Below are positions 6,390 through 15,426 of a stretch of DNA of 47,780 nt, piece by piece. How positions within the stretch are numbered: the stretch's first letter is position 1; the number at the start of each line of letters is the position of its first letter. The stretch comes from a virus. The stretch lies in IMG/VR virus record IMGVR_UViG_3300048930_000505, positions 1 through 47,780 of that record. One strand, given 5' to 3'. The position numbers were made by a program, and so were the translations under genes. The notes beneath the pieces are model-generated. The model was not told the DNA's origin, made no database searches, and was given only the letters and a program-made list of their open reading frames with translations.

Positions 6390-6866
6390 TTACATTGTCA
6401 AAACAGGGTCATTCAGTTTTTGCTGTTTGAAGTATCGGACAATCGTTGGAATTACCGTCTGTCCAAGCAGCGCAAAAAGAGCCATCCAGTCTTTTGTTCG
6501 TACTGCCTCAAACCCGGCTTCAATAGTTCCTTCTGGAAGAACAAACCCATAAATGGCCAAAGCCGAAAAAAAAGCGTTCGCCAAGGCAATCCAGGTCAAC
6601 CAGGACGACCGAAGTGCATTCCAAAGCCCTTTTAACGTCGTGGCCCCTGACTTGAACGCATTCCAAACCGGAACAATGAACGATGAAAAAAGCAGGGCGC
6701 CCAATGCCCAAACACCTCCCGTGCTGAGCGTCGTGGTAATCTCTCCAGCGAGAGTCGGAGTGTCTTGGCCAAATGACACACCAGCAGCAGCTAAAAGGAC
6801 CAGGATAAAGCTGATGATTGAGTAAATAAAGCCTGGGCTTTTGGGGTCAAAAACTTTCTTTTGCAT
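6390..6866 (-). CDS. membrane protein, holin candidate (158 aa)
   Basis: Three hydrophobic segments are visible: YSIISFILVLLAAAGVSF (about 15-32), GVWALGALLFSSFIVPVW (51-68) and WIALANAFFSALAIYGFVL (92-110), followed by an amphipathic C-terminal half with LFALLGQTVIPTIVRYF and a Lys/Gln tail. Size and position directly before the endolysin gene suggest a holin that would open the inner membrane. It is longer than many holins and no family motif is certain. The smaller two-segment protein at 7463-7687 is the alternative. Confidence 0.5.
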   Translation of the reverse strand: MQKKVFDPKSPGFIYSIISFILVLLAAAGVSFGQDTPTLAGEITTTLSTGGVWALGALLFSSFIVPVWNAFKSGATTLKGLWNALRSSWLTWIALANAFFSALAIYGFVLPEGTIEAGFEAVRTKDWMALFALLGQTVIPTIVRYFKQQKLNDPVLTM

Positions 6867-6893
6867 AGGTTTTGTGTTTATGCGCGTAGCGCG

Positions 6894-7154
6894 TTATTGA
6901 GTGACTGGATGCCAAGCCGGATAGGCAATGATTAAGGTGTCGTTACGGATAACAACTTTTTTTTCTTTGCCAAGTAGCCTTTTTGCCTCCCTTATTTTTT
7001 CCGCAAACTCGTTTCGTTTAACTGTCAGGCTTTCGCCTGAACAATAAAGGTTCATTTCCTGCGCTGGCGCATCAATGTGCAATTCGTGCTGAGCTTTGTG
7101 GCACCCTCCCATCAGTGCAAGTAGCGCCAGTATCGTTGTGAAAATTCGCTTCAT
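6894..7154 (-). CDS. outer-membrane spanin-like lipoprotein (86 aa)
   Basis: The signal sequence MKRIFTTILALLALMGGC ends in a lipobox (LMGGC, lipidated Cys18). The mature part is short and charged, with a helix NEFAEKIREAKRLLGKEKK and a beta end. It overlaps the upstream gene by ATGA, and that gene encodes a protein with one N-terminal membrane segment and a coiled coil. This matches the two-component spanin design, in which the o-spanin lipoprotein joins an i-spanin to fuse the two membranes during lysis of Gram-negative cells. Sequence alone does not prove it. Confidence 0.6.
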   Translation of the reverse strand: MKRIFTTILALLALMGGCHKAQHELHIDAPAQEMNLYCSGESLTVKRNEFAEKIREAKRLLGKEKKVVIRNDTLIIAYPAWHPVTQ

Positions 7155-7441
7155 CTTTTTATGCTTTTTAATATGTCATTCAAGTCATTGACTTGACGCT
7201 GTGTTTTTTCCAATTCTACACGCTGAATGCTGTCAATTTTGGCTCTCCAATACTGTTCGCACCGCATTACTTGCTCAAAGCAATCTGTCTGATAGTCAAA
7301 ACGCCTATTTGATACGGATGCTATTTCTGTATGTAGTTGAACTACATATCCAGACAAACCAAATATTGCGAAAACCATCACCGCAGCGATGGAGGCAGTG
7401 AAGTTCTCTTTGAGCGCTTTTATCAGAGTGCCAAATTCCAT
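7151..7441 (-). CDS. inner-membrane spanin-like protein (96 aa)
   Basis: A short cytoplasmic N-terminus (MEFGTLIKALKENFT) precedes one membrane segment (ASIAAVMVFAIFGLSGYVV, about 16-34). The periplasmic part is helical and heptad-like to the end (RVELEKTQRQVNDLNDILK). This is the usual i-spanin topology, and the o-spanin-like lipoprotein gene overlaps its stop by 4 bases. Two cysteines in DCFEQVMRCEQ could form covalent dimers. It acts after the endolysin has removed peptidoglycan, if the assignment is right. Confidence 0.6.
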   Translation of the reverse strand: MEFGTLIKALKENFTASIAAVMVFAIFGLSGYVVQLHTEIASVSNRRFDYQTDCFEQVMRCEQYWRAKIDSIQRVELEKTQRQVNDLNDILKSIKR

Positions 7442-7462
7442 AGGTGAAGCGTTTCATTAGGA

Positions 7463-7687
7463 TTAGAAACCAATGGCGCCAAAAAGCCAGTTTCCCCACT
7501 TCCATACAATGTCAGCGAGGAAAACTACAATAGTGCCACCGACAACAAGCGAAACAACAACAGCCCAAAAAACCTTTTCCCAGGCTTTAAGCTGATTCCA
7601 AATGTTTTCAACGTCTTTTCGACGCCCGACCATTATTGCTGCAATTATCGCTGCAAATGCGGCGGTTCTTTTTCGAATTTTTATCAT
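7463..7687 (-). CDS. small two-segment membrane protein, second holin candidate (74 aa)
   Basis: Two hydrophobic segments (AAFAAIIAAIMVG, residues 9-21; KVFWAVVVSLVVGGTIVVFL, 38-57) are joined by a polar loop, and the N-terminus is basic (MIKIRKR). Size and topology fit class II holins or antiholins. It is placed with the spanin pair and the 158-residue membrane protein. Which of the two is the holin cannot be told from sequence; they may be a holin-antiholin pair. Confidence 0.55.
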   Translation of the reverse strand: MIKIRKRTAAFAAIIAAIMVGRRKDVENIWNQLKAWEKVFWAVVVSLVVGGTIVVFLADIVWKWGNWLFGAIGF

Positions 7688-7701
7688 TCAAAACAGTGTT
7701 T

Positions 7702-7739
7702 TGGGATGCCGCCTAAAAGACAGCATCCCATTTTTTTTT
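7702..7739 (+). terminator. intrinsic terminator facing against the late operon
   Basis: TGGGATGC pairs with GCATCCCA around a 13-nt loop and is followed by nine T on the plus strand. All genes here are on the minus strand, so it can only stop plus-strand (antisense) transcripts, such as read-through from the 2.9-5.8 kb operon. On the minus strand no T tract follows the hairpin. Confidence 0.7.
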
Positions 7740-8034
7740 ACTGGTTAACCACTGGCAGCCCGAACCGGTCGGAGCCGTCGCCGAAATCGGCAAGTGCGGC
7801 CGCGTCGAGCGTGATATTCAGGCTCCACTGCGCCGGGCTTTGCTGTCGCGTCATTGCGAACTGAAACCCGCCCGGATACCCGGCATTGTAAGCACCTGGC
7901 CCAGTTGCGCCATAGTCGCGTGTGAATCGGCCGCAAGTTTCAGGCAGGGCATTAACCGCCTGCTCTGCTTGTGCTTCCGTGAGGCCCGAATTAAGGGCAA
8001 GGAGTCGAACGAAGTCCTGTTTTGTTCCTGGCAT
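7738..8034 (-). CDS. small structural-region protein with HU-like N-terminus (98 aa)
   Basis: Residues 4-30 (KQDFVRLLALNSGLTEAQAE, then QAVNAL) resemble the N-terminal helices of HU/IHF DNA-binding proteins, but the basic beta arms and DNA-contact region of HU are absent. The rest is Gly/Ala/Phe-rich (GPGAYNAGYPGGFQFAMTR) and ends in a beta-like stretch. It has no signal peptide, unlike its upstream fibre neighbours. It might be a fibre or virion accessory. The HU resemblance may be chance and should be tested by structure prediction. Confidence 0.55.
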   Translation of the reverse strand: MPGTKQDFVRLLALNSGLTEAQAEQAVNALPETCGRFTRDYGATGPGAYNAGYPGGFQFAMTRQQSPAQWSLNITLDAAALADFGDGSDRFGLPVVNQ

Positions 8035-8055
8035 GATATAATGAAAAATTAGTGA

Positions 8056-8880
8056 CTAAATCCGTACAATGCTACCCTCCACATTATAGGTGCATCCGGT
8101 GAAGGTTCCACTTGTTTTGATCGTAATTGCTGTGGATGCCTTGCATCTGATCTGCAAATGCCCGCTTGGGTATGGTACGGCACCGGAGGGCGAAATAGTT
8201 GTAGCAATCCACGCCCCTGTTGAAATCCGCAAAATCGGAATTATAACAGACCTTGCTGTATTTCCCTCGTCGGTATAATCGACCACAAGCGAAAAAGCCT
8301 CAGCGCTGCTTGTTGTTATGAGGATATTGCCAGACACATCATAACTGGCATCTGCACCGCCTACGGTAAGCGTCGCCACGCTTGCAACCGCCGCCGTTTG
8401 ACCTGTCGATCGCCCTGTTACAGCGTCACGGCCACCATTCCCATAAGGAAGTGTTCCTGTTACCGCGTCAGCGTCGGCAAGGTCAAGAGCACCCCAACCG
8501 TATGTATTAGTACCTGTTACCCTAAGCACCTGACCGCCGGTCGAGCTGTTAGGGATTGCTGTAAATGCGCCCGTGCCGTTACCCTGGAGCAAGCCGGTAA
8601 TGGTTGTCGCGCCGGTTCCCCCCTGTGCAACCGTAACTACGGCATTATCTGTCAGAATCGTTGCTGATGCGTTAGGCAGTGTGAACGTCTTTGTGGATGA
8701 TGCCGGGCCGGTAAACGCTGTAAAGCCGTTTCCAATGCTATGTGTCCGCACAGCAAGGAAGTTGGTTATCCACGACTTGCCCGGGTCAAAAACCGACACC
8801 CGCGTCGTATCGTGCAGCGTCGGCTGTGCAAATGCAGATAGGCTGCACAATAGGAAAAATATAATCAGGTTGTTTTTCAT
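8056..8880 (-). CDS. tail fibre-like protein with Sec signal peptide (274 aa)
   Basis: The start at 8880 overlaps the upstream stop by ATGA and gives a clear signal peptide, [19 protein letters not shown] (cleavage before Q19 likely). The mature part has low-complexity fibre repeats typical of phage tail fibres ([33 protein letters not shown]) and a beta-rich C-terminal domain ending with a Cys-containing strand ([13 protein letters not shown]). Known fibres bind cell-surface receptors. An export signal on a virion protein is odd; the protein may instead be displayed or released by the host cell. Confidence 0.8.
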   Translation of the reverse strand: MKNNLIIFFLLCSLSAFAQPTLHDTTRVSVFDPGKSWITNFLAVRTHSIGNGFTAFTGPASSTKTFTLPNASATILTDNAVVTVAQGGTGATTITGLLQGNGTGAFTAIPNSSTGGQVLRVTGTNTYGWGALDLADADAVTGTLPYGNGGRDAVTGRSTGQTAAVASVATLTVGGADASYDVSGNILITTSSAEAFSLVVDYTDEGNTARSVIIPILRISTGAWIATTISPSGAVPYPSGHLQIRCKASTAITIKTSGTFTGCTYNVEGSIVRI

Positions 8881-10322
8881 CGCAAAAGGTCCCATGTATT
8901 GTTACCTGAATTACACATGCACTCGATGGTATTGCCTTGACCGTAAAAGGATTTTGTTGAGGCCCCATCAAAAAAGGTCTGTGTTGAGTTCGGGTCAAGG
9001 ATGAATGCAAAAGCATCAGTACCCCTCTTCATAAACTGATAACGCCACCCATCGCGTGTAGCATTGCAGTCTGGGAGGTTGATTGTAATATCAGCCGTCA
9101 GCGTCCCTACGTACACAACCCTGTCGTTTTCATCCACAGTTGCCGTACTTGTTACTGCCCGGTATGCGTGTTCCTCTACGCCGTCAACTTCAAGAGCGGC
9201 AAGTGATGCGGTACTGGTGAATGTTGCGGCCCCTGAGCCTATGATCTTCCCGTTGAATGTTTTTTGCCCGGCAAAAGTCTGGGCGCTGGTAGACACCGTT
9301 CCGCGGTTTGATGCGTCGGCGTTGGGTAGATTCAAATTAAGAGTGCTGGATGATCGGCTAAATCCAATAGCTGCCGCGTTTGTCGTGATTGCCGGCGTGT
9401 AATAGATATTTGCCGTTCCGTTACTACCAAATAGCGTAACGTCAGCGCCTACGGATGTTAGTCCAGTACCACCATTGGCAACACCCAAAGTTCCTGTTAC
9501 CCCTGTGGTAAGTGGCAGCCCGGTACAGTTAGTAAGCACGCCAGATGTAGGCGTGCCAAGAAGTGGCGTGGTAAGTGTTGGGGAGGTGGCGAAAACCAAA
9601 AGACCCGTTCCTGTTTCATTTGTTACGGCTGCAGCAAGGTTTGCGCTTGTTGCCGTTCCCAAGAAAGTAGCCATGTTTGCCGCCAATCCAGATACGCCAG
9701 TGCTGATCGGCAGGCCAGTGCAGCTTGTCAGCGTTCCGCTCGATGGCGTACCGAGTGCTGGTGTTACCAGGGTCGGAGAGGTAGCGAACACAAGGGCACC
9801 GCTTCCGGTTTCATTTGTTACGGCTGCAGCAAGGTTTGCGCTTGTTGGAGTTGCAAGGAAGGTAGCTACTCCGGTACCAAGCCCAGACACGCCCGTACTT
9901 ATTGGCAATCCGGTGCAGTTTGTAAGCGTCCCGCTTGTTGGAGTTCCAAGCACCGGAGTAACAAGCGTCGGCGATGTAGAAAGCACCACCGTCGAGCCCG
10001 TTCCCGTGGTAGATGCCGCCGTTAGCGCACCACCGGACGCACCCAATACGGTTGCCGTTACTGTTGTGGCAAGGGCGATGGCAGGGGTTGTCGTTCCATT
10101 TGTGATGGTAAAGTCAAACCCGTTTCCGTCCGTACCGGATACACTTGTCACCGTACCGCCGCCCGTGGCGTAGCTCAGAACGTAGTCCTTTACCGCCGAC
10201 ATATTCGTGATGTGAATAGTGTCGCCCTGCTCTACCTTCACCTTTGTAGCGCCCCAAATGGTAGGCTGTGCGCTTGCATATCCTGCCACAAAAAGCAGGA
10301 GAAAAAATAGTGTTTGTTTCAT
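8877..10322 (-). CDS. repeat-containing tail fibre-like protein with signal peptide (481 aa)
   Basis: The signal peptide is [19 protein letters not shown]. Residues 116-288 hold two and a half 65-residue repeats with [19 protein letters not shown] and [14 protein letters not shown], very like the shaft repeats of many phage fibres, ending in [11 protein letters not shown] collar-like [20 protein letters not shown] follows. The last 80 residues form a module ([28 protein letters not shown]) that is paralogous to the end of the next gene upstream (10340-11278), so the tip domain was duplicated. It probably forms trimeric fibres. The stop overlaps the next gene by ATGA. Confidence 0.85.
   Translation of the reverse strand: MKQTLFFLLLFVAGYASAQPTIWGATKVKVEQGDTIHITNMSAVKDYVLSYATGGGTVTSVSGTDGNGFDFTITNGTTTPAIALATTVTATVLGASGGALTAASTTGTGSTVVLSTSPTLVTPVLGTPTSGTLTNCTGLPISTGVSGLGTGVATFLATPTSANLAAAVTNETGSGALVFATSPTLVTPALGTPSSGTLTSCTGLPISTGVSGLAANMATFLGTATSANLAAAVTNETGTGLLVFATSPTLTTPLLGTPTSGVLTNCTGLPLTTGVTGTLGVANGGTGLTSVGADVTLFGSNGTANIYYTPAITTNAAAIGFSRSSSTLNLNLPNADASNRGTVSTSAQTFAGQKTFNGKIIGSGAATFTSTASLAALEVDGVEEHAYRAVTSTATVDENDRVVYVGTLTADITINLPDCNATRDGWRYQFMKRGTDAFAFILDPNSTQTFFDGASTKSFYGQGNTIECMCNSGNNTWDLLR
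9459..9977 (-). repeat. 195-bp tandem repeats in the fibre gene
   Basis: Units begin at TSPTL (residues 116, 181 and 246 of the fibre): two full 65-residue units and one partial, about 80 percent alike. The repeat also keeps an antisense frame open, which is not a gene. Confidence 0.85.
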
Positions 10323-10339
10323 TGTCGTGTTTATTTGCT

Positions 10340-11278
10340 TTAGAAGTTGTCAAAAAACCAAACACCCGTGCCACCGTTAAACCGGCAGGTGCAGTCTATT
10401 GATACCTTCCCAAAAAAAATCTTCGTTGGCGTGCCGTCGTAAAACTGCTCTGTGCTTGACGGGTCAATAGTCACGCTGTACGCTGTATCCGTGCCATTGC
10501 GAACGAATTTGAATCGCTTACCGTCGAGCGCTGCGTTGCAGGATGGCAGGCCGAATACCGCCGCGCCGGATAGCGTACCTATCAGCACTTCATTAACGGC
10601 GCTGGTGATGGTCGCCCCGGATGTGACGAACGTGTAAGGGTTGCCCCAGCTTGGTTCCCATGTCGCTCCTGTCCACATTAACACCTCAGACGTTACCGCG
10701 CTTTGTTGTGCGATTTTCAACGGGTCGCCGCCGCTGCCATCGCCCGAAAGCGTCGCGTCTGTGGCAACTGTTGCAATTCCGCCGGAACTTGAAAATGTCA
10801 GTGTGTCGCCGGATAGCGCCGCCGTTACGTTGCTTCCCTCCCTCACAAATACATCATTACCCGTGCTTGAATTAAGGCGGTAAAGCGTTGCAGATACCTC
10901 CGTCCATGAAAGGTTGGTACTGCCAGCAGATGCGCAAGTCAGACAGAGCCATGCACTGCCATTCCATTCGTATAGCTCAGGTGTTGCGCAGGTGTTTGTG
11001 ACAACCTTGGACTGATATTTTTCAGGCGTATAAGCCGGAGCGGCACAACCTGTAATTTTTTGCACGACGCTGCCCATTTTTATCCAGTTTGTCGTGTTTC
11101 TGTCCATCGAAATGTACCAATCCATTGTTTGCGTATCCAGGGCAACAATAGAGCCACGTGCGCCAGGTCGAAACGTTGGCGCCCCGTCAGTCTGTGCAAG
11201 GCCGGGATTGGCTACGATATTATTCTGCGAAAAGCAAAATACCGGAGCAAACAACAATATGACGACAATTCGATTCAT
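10340..11278 (-). CDS. tail fibre-like protein with signal peptide (312 aa)
   Basis: It starts with a signal-like segment, [18 protein letters not shown]. The N-terminal mature part ([20 protein letters not shown]) resembles virion or host surface-protein attachment regions, and the middle is beta-rich with Ser/Thr/Gly. The C-terminal 75 residues ([39 protein letters not shown]) are paralogous to the tip of the 481-residue fibre, with cysteines conserved in CNA and in CTC/CMC. The start overlaps the upstream stop by ATGA. It may be an alternative receptor-binding tip. Confidence 0.78.
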   Translation of the reverse strand: MNRIVVILLFAPVFCFSQNNIVANPGLAQTDGAPTFRPGARGSIVALDTQTMDWYISMDRNTTNWIKMGSVVQKITGCAAPAYTPEKYQSKVVTNTCATPELYEWNGSAWLCLTCASAGSTNLSWTEVSATLYRLNSSTGNDVFVREGSNVTAALSGDTLTFSSSGGIATVATDATLSGDGSGGDPLKIAQQSAVTSEVLMWTGATWEPSWGNPYTFVTSGATITSAVNEVLIGTLSGAAVFGLPSCNAALDGKRFKFVRNGTDTAYSVTIDPSSTEQFYDGTPTKIFFGKVSIDCTCRFNGGTGVWFFDNF

Positions 11279-11631
11279 TTTTTTTGCTTTTTCCTTCGAC
11301 CAAGGAAGGATTTATTCTCTTCTGCCACAATTCGCATTTTATCGGCCAATTCTTCCAGTTTTTCGGCCTGCTTAATCTTTTCTTCCGCTTCTTTTCTGGC
11401 AGTTGTTGCCTGCTCAATAAATTGATCAGAAAACAGGAAAAACTCTTCTGCCGACCGAAATAGCTGGTATGTGATCAGCGTTTGGGGTCTTGGGATTTCT
11501 TTGGTTGCTGTTCCGATAACTTTTTCTACCAAGTAGAAACTGTCTATGGAAATTGGATCAATCTCGTAGCTATTCGTTTGAGCGAATGAAGCAAATGGAA
11601 TGAGCAGAAACAGGATAAATTTGATTTTCAT
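11275..11631 (-). CDS. exported coiled-coil protein of the fibre cluster (118 aa)
   Basis: The signal peptide MKIKFILFLLIPFASFAQ is followed by a short beta region and a long charged helix (ATTARKEAEEKIKQAEKLEE and beyond) with heptad spacing, and a very basic end, GRRKKQKK. It overlaps the next gene by ATGA. A coiled coil with a basic tail could join fibres or act as an exported partner or chaperone. No family is recognised. Confidence 0.65.
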   Translation of the reverse strand: MKIKFILFLLIPFASFAQTNSYEIDPISIDSFYLVEKVIGTATKEIPRPQTLITYQLFRSAEEFFLFSDQFIEQATTARKEAEEKIKQAEKLEELADKMRIVAEENKSFLGRRKKQKK

Positions 11632-11640
11632 GTGTGAAAC

Positions 11641-12009
11641 TTAATGTGAAAAAGTGATTCCTGAATTTGCTGATATTGCCTCCAAGTAGTCAATTACCGC
11701 CTGCTCAATGGCATGTATCAGCTTTGCCGTGTCGCCGGTTCCTGTGCCTGTGTATGCGTCTATGTCGGACTTTCTAAACGTGACAGTGAACTCCACAACT
11801 TCGACAATATCAGCGCCGCCGGGAGTAACCGTGCATGTTACCACCCAGTTCTCCACAAACGGGTTGTATTTTGGCGAAACATAGATGTCCGGGTTGGTAT
11901 AGCTTGACAGCGCTCCATCTGCCAGATACACCTGGCCTCCGGTGCTGGATATTTGTGCTTGTGCAGATAGGCTGCACAGAACCGACAAAATGATGATGAT
12001 GTGCTTCAT
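11641..12009 (-). CDS. small exported protein of the fibre cluster (122 aa)
   Basis: The start at 12009 overlaps the upstream stop by one base (TAATG). The signal peptide is MKHIIIILSVLCSLSAQAQ. The mature part is beta-rich with GGQVYLADGALSSYTNPDIY and VVEFTVTFRKSDIDAYTGTG, then a helix AIEQAVIDYLEAISANSG. The repeated start context and signal type show that it belongs to the exported fibre block. Its function is unknown. Confidence 0.68.
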   Translation of the reverse strand: MKHIIIILSVLCSLSAQAQISSTGGQVYLADGALSSYTNPDIYVSPKYNPFVENWVVTCTVTPGGADIVEVVEFTVTFRKSDIDAYTGTGTGDTAKLIHAIEQAVIDYLEAISANSGITFSH

Positions 12010-14234
12010 TAGTATCCCCAAAAGTTAAAGGTTAATGCGTAAGCGGTTGAAGCCGGTAGGGTCCCAACTGCCTTGAATTCAAATGTAGCTGCATCCGATT
12101 CGTTGATTTTGAACTTCAAAAAATCATTTGCGGCATTGTCACCACTTTCAGCAGCCACATCTGCACCGGCCGAAAATGTGACAAATGATTTGGTTATGAA
12201 TGATGTTGGATATGTTAAGGTAAATATTACACCGTTAGCTGTTGGCGTGGTCCCAGTGCTAAATTTGATGTAAAACCCGTTTCCGGTGCCAACAATCTCA
12301 GTAAGCGTTGGCCCGGTTCCGGCCCCGTTACCAAAAGCAACGTTCCCAGCAGTGAAGGCATTACCCTCACCCATGAACAAATCAGACCTCGTGCGGCCTT
12401 CAACTGTCAAAGGGTATGTCGGGAATACGTTGTTTATTCCGACGTTTCCCGTCCCTGCATTATTGCGAACTGTAATACCTCTATCAAACTCGCCTGGCCT
12501 AAAGGCATCTGGCGTTATTTTGAACCGATCATCAGTATTGTCTATGCCAATGGAATGGGTCATTTGCCCATTCACAGAGAACTGCATCAATGCGTCACCA
12601 GCGTTGGCTCCGCCTGATTGCATTAGAAAAACAGTATGGTTATCAGCACTCTGAGTGTTGGAGTTCAGCATCTCCATCCACATGTTGCCGTTTATGTTAC
12701 CTGACATTCGTAGGAATGTCATGGCACCAGCGATTGCGCCAGCATTCAGGTTTAGAATGCCGGTATTTGCACCGATACCCGCAGTGGTGCCGGTGAATGT
12801 TGCCCTATCCGTTGCACCGTTGAATGTAAATGCCGCATCACTTCCTATCTGGTCATTCGCGGTCCAAAGGGCAAACCGATCTACAACGCCGGTCATTCCG
12901 AGTATGGTTTGTGCCTGTGCCCTGGTAAGTTCTTCGATAATTCCGTTTGCGCCTGAAATACGACCAAGGAAACGGTCGTCATTGACCACATTTTGAATTT
13001 TAGCATACGTGACAGCATCATCCAATATGCCGCCGGTAGCAACCTGGCCAAAAGCCAGCGCCGTGCCTGCTGTATTTACCCGCAGAACCTGGTCGGCTGT
13101 ACCCTGAATGTCGGCAACGTTTGCGGCAGCATTGCCCGTCACGCCAATCACAGACCGGGCCGCTCCCTGCCTGATTTTCGCATTAGAGATCGAGTTGTCA
13201 ATTACGTCCATGACAATCTCCGTTTCGTTGTTTACTGCGTCATCGGTGAGTGTCGCACTTACCCTTCCTGATGATATAAAGTTTGCGTTTACACGCTTTG
13301 TTTCGTCGGTTCCGTTATCTCTAAGGCCTTGGTAGGACAACCCTGTCACTGCCAAATTCCCAGCAGTTATTTGCAGGTTTGTGCCAACACCCAAAGAGGC
13401 CAGGTCGCCATCACCATCGGCAGCCAAAAGAAGCGTTGGCGTGTCGGTTGTTAGGTCCCTAATTCGCACCTCTCCATTCACATCCAGTTTCCGCGCTGGC
13501 AAATCAGTGCCAATACCAATCCGATCATTTGAACCGTCAGCTACCAAAAGTGTGCTGTCGGACAAGTCCCCGATGTAGAGGAAACGACCATCTATGTTCA
13601 CTTTCCGATTGTCGGTGAATGGGGCATCAGGGCTACCCATGTAGCGATTCCCAAGGCGTATTTTGCCGCCATCCTCGTTATCAGATACACCGTTGTTTGC
13701 CTCAACACTTCCACCTCCACCAAGGCCGGTCGTATCTACTGAAATCGTCAGCGTATCTACGTTGTAGGAGAATATTGTTGCGGCGCCTGCCTGAAAAAAT
13801 ACCGGCGAATCATCCTGTGAAAGAGTCAGCCTTGCTGTATTCACATTGAAGCTATCAATGTGAAGGTCCTGGGACCTGTGAGGTGCCGTGAAGTTGCACC
13901 ACGTCGAATCTGCCATTCCCTGAATCGAGAAAAATCCTGTTAGGGAAAGCGGGATAGTAACACGCTCGCTGTAGGGGTTTGCACCATGCTCCCAATATTC
14001 AACCAAATTCCCAGGCTTTACTCGTATGCTGTACGGCTGATCAAGCCAACGATAATAATTCCCATCCCTGAAAATCACCAATCCGTTGAATGAACGGCTT
14101 TGCACGATGCTACTCGGGCAAATGTCACAACTATCACCACTCAATCGCGATCCGCTTTGGCATTCAAAGGTATAGACCTGGGCATGTGCGCAAGTGAACC
14201 ATATAAAAGCCAAAATGGAGAATAAAAACTTCAT
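12009..14234 (-). CDS. large tail fibre-like protein with signal peptide (741 aa)
   Basis: The signal peptide MKFLFSILAFIWFTCAHAQ precedes a Cys-rich N-terminal region (FECQSG, DSCDICPSS) of about 180 residues. The middle contains IGIGTDLPARKLDVNGEVRI, a motif shared by phage fibres and exported Bacteroidota proteins, then long fibre-like beta repeats (ILDDAVTYAKIQNV, FLGRISGANGII). A C-terminal beta domain starts near GTGNGFYIKFSTGTTPTANG and ends in ALTFNFWGY. There is no S74 chaperone domain that I can see. It is probably the main adhesin of the cluster. Export would place it in the periplasm or on the surface, unlike normal virion assembly. Confidence 0.82.
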   Translation of the reverse strand: MKFLFSILAFIWFTCAHAQVYTFECQSGSRLSGDSCDICPSSIVQSRSFNGLVIFRDGNYYRWLDQPYSIRVKPGNLVEYWEHGANPYSERVTIPLSLTGFFSIQGMADSTWCNFTAPHRSQDLHIDSFNVNTARLTLSQDDSPVFFQAGAATIFSYNVDTLTISVDTTGLGGGGSVEANNGVSDNEDGGKIRLGNRYMGSPDAPFTDNRKVNIDGRFLYIGDLSDSTLLVADGSNDRIGIGTDLPARKLDVNGEVRIRDLTTDTPTLLLAADGDGDLASLGVGTNLQITAGNLAVTGLSYQGLRDNGTDETKRVNANFISSGRVSATLTDDAVNNETEIVMDVIDNSISNAKIRQGAARSVIGVTGNAAANVADIQGTADQVLRVNTAGTALAFGQVATGGILDDAVTYAKIQNVVNDDRFLGRISGANGIIEELTRAQAQTILGMTGVVDRFALWTANDQIGSDAAFTFNGATDRATFTGTTAGIGANTGILNLNAGAIAGAMTFLRMSGNINGNMWMEMLNSNTQSADNHTVFLMQSGGANAGDALMQFSVNGQMTHSIGIDNTDDRFKITPDAFRPGEFDRGITVRNNAGTGNVGINNVFPTYPLTVEGRTRSDLFMGEGNAFTAGNVAFGNGAGTGPTLTEIVGTGNGFYIKFSTGTTPTANGVIFTLTYPTSFITKSFVTFSAGADVAAESGDNAANDFLKFKINESDAATFEFKAVGTLPASTAYALTFNFWGY

Positions 14235-14821
14235 TAAAGTGACATCTCAGGGATTTCCAAAAATTCCACGTCGAAAATCATCTGAATGCTTTCGCGAGCG
14301 GTTTTCCCTTGGTTGAATGGAATGCTTGCATTTACATAAAACGGCTGAATACCTTCATCACCGCCAACAATTCTATGCTTTTCAACTCCTGCAACAACGC
14401 CGCCAATGGTTACGATATAAACCGTAAAGTCCTTTTTGTTGCGTTGAAGCTGACGAGCAAATGACACATGCCCGTCGTCAATATATGGCACATTTAGCGT
14501 CAATCGGTACACAAACTCCCTGTTTTCCACAAGCCTGCCGCCTGCCAGCGTTGCTTCGGTTTGGCTTAATGGCAAAAAGCTGCCAAGGCCAGCGACAAAG
14601 TGCGCAAAAGTGGAATCTGTGTTGTCAATATGGCCATCGTCGAACCATGAATCAAAGTCGTTCCATGTGCCGGGCCATGTTGCACCAGTTGGCCGAATAA
14701 TAACCCCACACACCTCCGACAAAAGCTGAGGGTACGAAACACAGTCCTGTATTTCTGGGAAAGCAGGAATGTCAATCTCCCCGCAGACGTCTGTCGGAAG
14801 GTATGTGAATGGGTTTAGCAT
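14234..14821 (-). CDS. phage structural protein, paralogue A (195 aa)
   Basis: The N-terminal motif PAFPEIQDCVSYPQL is shared with the next upstream protein (PAIPEVQDCTSYEQV), so the two genes are paralogues. The rest is beta-rich with a Trp-rich loop (GATWPGTWNDFDSWFDDG) and ends with FDVEFLEIPEMSL. It overlaps both neighbours by one base, so it is part of the late operon. Position after the capsid gene and before the fibres suggests a tail tube, collar or fibre-base protein; the identity is inference. It has no signal peptide. Confidence 0.7.
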   Translation of the reverse strand: MLNPFTYLPTDVCGEIDIPAFPEIQDCVSYPQLLSEVCGVIIRPTGATWPGTWNDFDSWFDDGHIDNTDSTFAHFVAGLGSFLPLSQTEATLAGGRLVENREFVYRLTLNVPYIDDGHVSFARQLQRNKKDFTVYIVTIGGVVAGVEKHRIVGGDEGIQPFYVNASIPFNQGKTARESIQMIFDVEFLEIPEMSL

Positions 14822-15426
14822 TACGCAAGCGGATTAATTCGACGGTCGGGGTCGCCAGATGCAAGCCATTTGATTTTCAAAACAGCAATATCGCGATCAT
14901 CCTTGCCGCCTCCTTTTGGGAAAGTAACGGTTACTTTTTTGGGCACGATACCTCCCTGCTTGCCATAGACATACTGAGTGCCACCCATGCCGGACGCATA
15001 GTAAAAAGTCAAATCAGTGTTTCCGCATTGCACTTGTTGCAGGAATGCGTACATAGCGTCATTGAGGTATTTGATATTGAAAATCAAATCATATTCAAGC
15101 TGCTCTGTTTTTTCCTGATTCATTGGGTAGTCCAGAACCGTTTCGGCTGGTTCAGCAATTCCACCCTCCCCGACAATAAACTTTGCCTTTACGTTGGTTG
15201 CATCCGTGTTATCTATCGCGTTTGCGGTAGCTGTCGGAGTGGTGGCAAAGTTGGTGAATGGGTCGGCAGAAGAAACGCCCCCTACCTGGGGCATAAGGTA
15301 GATAGTGTGAATCTGGGACTTCACCTGCTCGTAGCTGGTACAATCCTGAACCTCTGGAATCGCAGGAAGCAGGTTATCGTCGTCGCAATCTGCCGGACAA
15401 GTGGTGAATGAGTTTATAGTAGGCAT
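14821..15426 (-). CDS. phage structural protein, paralogue B (201 aa)
   Basis: It shares PAIPEVQDCTSYEQV with paralogue A and begins with a Cys/Asp-rich segment (TTCPADCDDDNLL). Strands in the middle (EYDLIFNIKYLNDAMYAF) and near the end (RDIAVLKIKWLAS) match corresponding strands of its partner (RLTLNVPYIDDGHVSFARQL). Such duplication is common in tail tube or baseplate ring proteins that form mixed rings. It has no signal peptide. The exact role is unknown. Confidence 0.7.
   Translation of the reverse strand: MPTINSFTTCPADCDDDNLLPAIPEVQDCTSYEQVKSQIHTIYLMPQVGGVSSADPFTNFATTPTATANAIDNTDATNVKAKFIVGEGGIAEPAETVLDYPMNQEKTEQLEYDLIFNIKYLNDAMYAFLQQVQCGNTDLTFYYASGMGGTQYVYGKQGGIVPKKVTVTFPKGGGKDDRDIAVLKIKWLASGDPDRRINPLA

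Noticed and set aside
7738-8034. Annotation as an HU/IHF DNA-binding protein
   Set aside because: Only the first about 27 residues resemble HU; the DNA-binding arms are missing, so the call was kept as unknown.
9475-10173. Long plus-strand frame opposite the fibre gene
   Set aside because: It is kept open only by the 195-bp repeats of the minus-strand fibre gene; its composition (Val/Pro/Ala) mirrors that gene and has no start context.
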